From positions 13,219,192 through 13,283,191 of the forward strand of contig NC_092196.1 in the NCBI RefSeq assembly GCF_043641665.1: a stretch of DNA of 64,000 nucleotides, given 5' to 3'. The notes below the pieces were generated by a model. It was not told where the DNA came from and did not search any database. It saw nothing but the letters and a program-made list of their open reading frames with translations. This DNA comes from Enoplosus armatus (Eukaryota; Chordata; Actinopteri; Centrarchiformes; Enoplosidae). The translations under genes and the position numbers were made by a program. Position 1 is the stretch's first letter. Each line of letters starts with the position of its first letter. This document shows, in pieces, positions 61,307 through 64,000 of the stretch.

Positions 61307-64000
61307 ATAATATAGGAAAAGCAAACATCAGAAATGCTGAAGATAAAGCTGTTTCTGATGTGTTTGACTATGATCCCTTGACAGTGCTAAACCCCAAGCT
61401 GAAACATAAAGACTTTGCGTTTGGGAAAAGATAAGGGCTCAAGCCTGCAGGCGATATTCCTGGAGGTTTGGAGGCTGACTGTATAGACTGATAGATGCTG
61501 TTGCATCAACAGGAGATAACATCTGACTCCCCTCTCTTTCTGCCTGAGGGGGAAAATATATGTGAACCTAAAATGTGCTCAGTCTATTCAATCCAAGACT
61601 GTCGACAAAAAGACAACCACAGGCCTGCTCAGTGGTTAATGTTTAATGGACTTAAAGGACATGATTGCCCGTTGGCACTGTATCAAATTTATGGAGTGGC
61701 CACATTCAGTGCCAGGATAAAAGGTTTGGCTCCATACTCCTAATGGCAAAAATGACCTCTATCATAAGTGTATGTCTGTGGACGTTACTGCAGCTGTCCA
61801 ATTCCAAACATGATGTCCTGACGTCACAAGGACACTAATTATGTTTTTGATATAATCACTTCACAAGAGCCCTCTATGATTAGCTCAAGTGGCTCCTCTA
61901 ATGAAAATGATGTCTTGCTTTGTTAACCTTGTGTGGCTCTAACACTCAGGTGTTAAACAGTGCAGGACGTGGACTGCATGCTGAAAATGAGAAATTACAT
62001 CAAGAATATAAACCCTTAGCCCGAACAGCTCCATCAAATCTTTGATGCCGTTTTAACTGGGTTATGGTTGGATGTACTTTACAGCCCACTTTATTGTTGC
62101 TTTATGAAAATCAATATGTCATTTTATGGCAAATCTTACAAATACTGTCAATAAACTGTTAACGGGTCATCTAATCCCCCTGTGGCCAATTACATTAGAA
62201 GAGGAAAGGAGCAGTTTTTCAAGCCTCATTTACAGGACAGGATCGTGATGCTAATTTTAATCTCTCCATCGGGAATCATTTCTTAATAACAGTCAGCAAA
62301 AGCTCTTGCAAGATATCTGCGAGAATCGTCTCTGTCATTACTCAGTCTAACCAATCGTTGGTACGTCAAAGCCGTATGCTACATAATCTTTTTGTTGATG
62401 TCTAAATAGTGATTTATGTCACTCTGAGTGCAGATTTCTCTAACTGACACTGTACAGTCGATGCAACTCAACATAAAGACATGTGTTCCAACTTGCCGTG
62501 CTGTTTGAAAAAGGATGAGTCACTCCTTAGTTTATAGTCACCTCATTTACGCTGTGATTGTGTTGACAATAAGAAGGAGAGGGCGCGGAGCATTTGGACA
62601 GAATCTTAATTTTTGTATACACCTTGTTCTAGACAGCCCAAACAATGCCCGGCCCACATGGGAGCACTCCAGCTCTCTACCACATTCATTTACATTACAC
62701 TACAGCCCAAAACCCCTGAAAACTACATAAATCACTCTGTCACTGCAAAGCTACTTGGGCAATTCAATTGGCTTAAGTTTAGCCACCTAATTTGGTATAA
62801 TGGCATCCATACAGTCAATAATTCAAACCCTTTGATCTGATTACAAGCATTCTGCCCCATAATTCACATTGTTGAAAATGCAGCTAATGTATGCAGACCA
62901 AGCAGACAATAGTTTAATCTCTGTGGGATCGACACAGCTGGGTCAAATGTGTTGTTTATCTCTTTAAAATTCTGCCCGTGCTAGCTGTGAATATACCAGT
63001 GTTGGTTTTTGGAAATCATTAAGTTTCAAAATCTTCACACTTTGCTAAACTCCAGGGGCTGTTGTCACCATGCTTCCTGCATTGCTTACGGACAAACTGC
63101 AGCAATGCCAGGCTGTAATGAACACCTGGAAACAGGCACCAAGTCCACAGAGATCCTTAACATAATGTTATTAAAACCAAGATATGGATTCCTCTCTGTT
63201 TAGATGTTGGGTTGAACAGGTAGGCTGCAACAGCATCGTGCACACAGGAGACCTATAGCAGAGTGACGGCTACAGGGAAGAATTTCACATGCTAAAACCA
63301 GTGTGAAATCGTATGAGACCTCTGGCTTCTATATCTCTATTCATCCCACCTAATCTTTAGTGTGCCCAGGGTATTTTTTAATGCCATGATATACCATGGC
63401 GGGGTTTATGGGCTCAAGGATTTAGCAGTGTGATGCGATCAGCCGAAAGGCAGAGCCGAGAACTAGTGGGGGAAATTATTTTGCTCTGCATGTAAATAGC
63501 TGCTTTAATTACCCTCCAACAGCTGAATATGAAGATGACAAAGATGACCTTTATCAGCCGGTGATCTAAAATTATCAGGGATCTGCTCTCTAATGCTTCT
63601 CCCTTTCACATTTTAGCTCGCTTTTGTTTACAGTGATCCAAACTCTCTTGGGATTTATGAACTGCTTTTCATATGCAAGGAAAAGCAAGCAGTCATAGTT
63701 ATTGATTAGTTGTATCGATTTATTTTGTAAGAAACTCATACCTCTGCAGCACAATGTGGTAAATACTGATTGTTTTGCTATCTATGTAGGGCTGTAAACT
63801 ACATTTTTGCACTCTTTCTACATCTCAAAATGACCATAATGACAGTAATGTCTTTAGATGCTGCAGAGTGCTACAGCTGCCACACTATCAGCTGCCCAAA
63901 TGGAGCCAACTAAGTAAGAGAAAGGACAGAGGAACAAAACAAAACTATTTCTACAAACAGTGCTTTCTCTTGCAAGCTATTCATTCCAAACAAGGACTTG

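Larger units (their letters stand above)
59730..64000. other. Gene-poor region, part 3
   Basis: Two GT tracts only. The stretches at about 62,150-62,360 and 63,390-63,660 are non-repetitive and mixed in composition, like non-coding regulatory DNA, but no specific site is claimed. Confidence 0.45.

Overview
The window looks like nuclear DNA of a ray-finned fish, most likely a percomorph teleost. Two genes with short GT-AG-bounded exons can be rebuilt codon by codon. The rest is AT-rich intron and intergenic DNA with microsatellites and several kinds of short inverted-repeat elements of the sort common in teleosts. There is no sign of operons, ribosome binding sites, CRISPR arrays or other prokaryotic structure. 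No tRNA or rRNA gene was recognised.

Layout. (1) About 1-3,850, minus strand: chmp6, the ESCRT-III subunit (Vps20 orthologue). It has eight coding exons, 207 codons plus stop, and all exon phases agree. A 24-codon upstream ORF ends in a stop that overlaps the chmp6 start codon (TAATG). (2) About 3,850-6,410: intergenic DNA between the ttyh2 stop and the chmp6 start, with a degraded repeat at about 4,645-5,065. (3) 6,411-31,206, minus strand: a tweety-family membrane protein, best matched to ttyh2 (or the teleost paralogue ttyh2l). It has fourteen coding exons that join to exactly 534 codons, the length I recall for human TTYH2. Its introns hold a near-perfect 68-bp-arm palindrome, a 172-bp inverted-repeat element, a retrotransposon-like tail and a 60-bp CA tract. 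(4) 31,207-64,000: gene-poor. The best coding candidate is a single cysteine-rich 279-bp exon at 52,386-52,664 (minus strand) that I cannot assign to a family. A weaker one is at 43,675-44,178. This part also holds at least three clear terminal-inverted-repeat elements (36,892-37,256; 50,165-50,323; 59,555-59,721) and several diffuse repeats that look like known teleost families.

The two identified genes do not act in one pathway. CHMP6 works on the cytosolic face of endosomes in membrane scission. TTYH2 is a glycosylated membrane protein whose function as an anion channel or lipid-handling protein is debated. The only possible link is general: TTYH2 carries a PPxY motif of the kind bound by NEDD4-family ubiquitin ligases, which can feed cargo to the ESCRT route. 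That link is inference.

The most unusual features are the intronic palindrome (12,796-12,941), the stop/start-overlapping uORF of chmp6, the RGD-to-RAD change in TTYH2, a tandem splice donor whose second choice gives an immediate stop, and the orphan cysteine-rich exon. No convincing new multi-gene system was seen.
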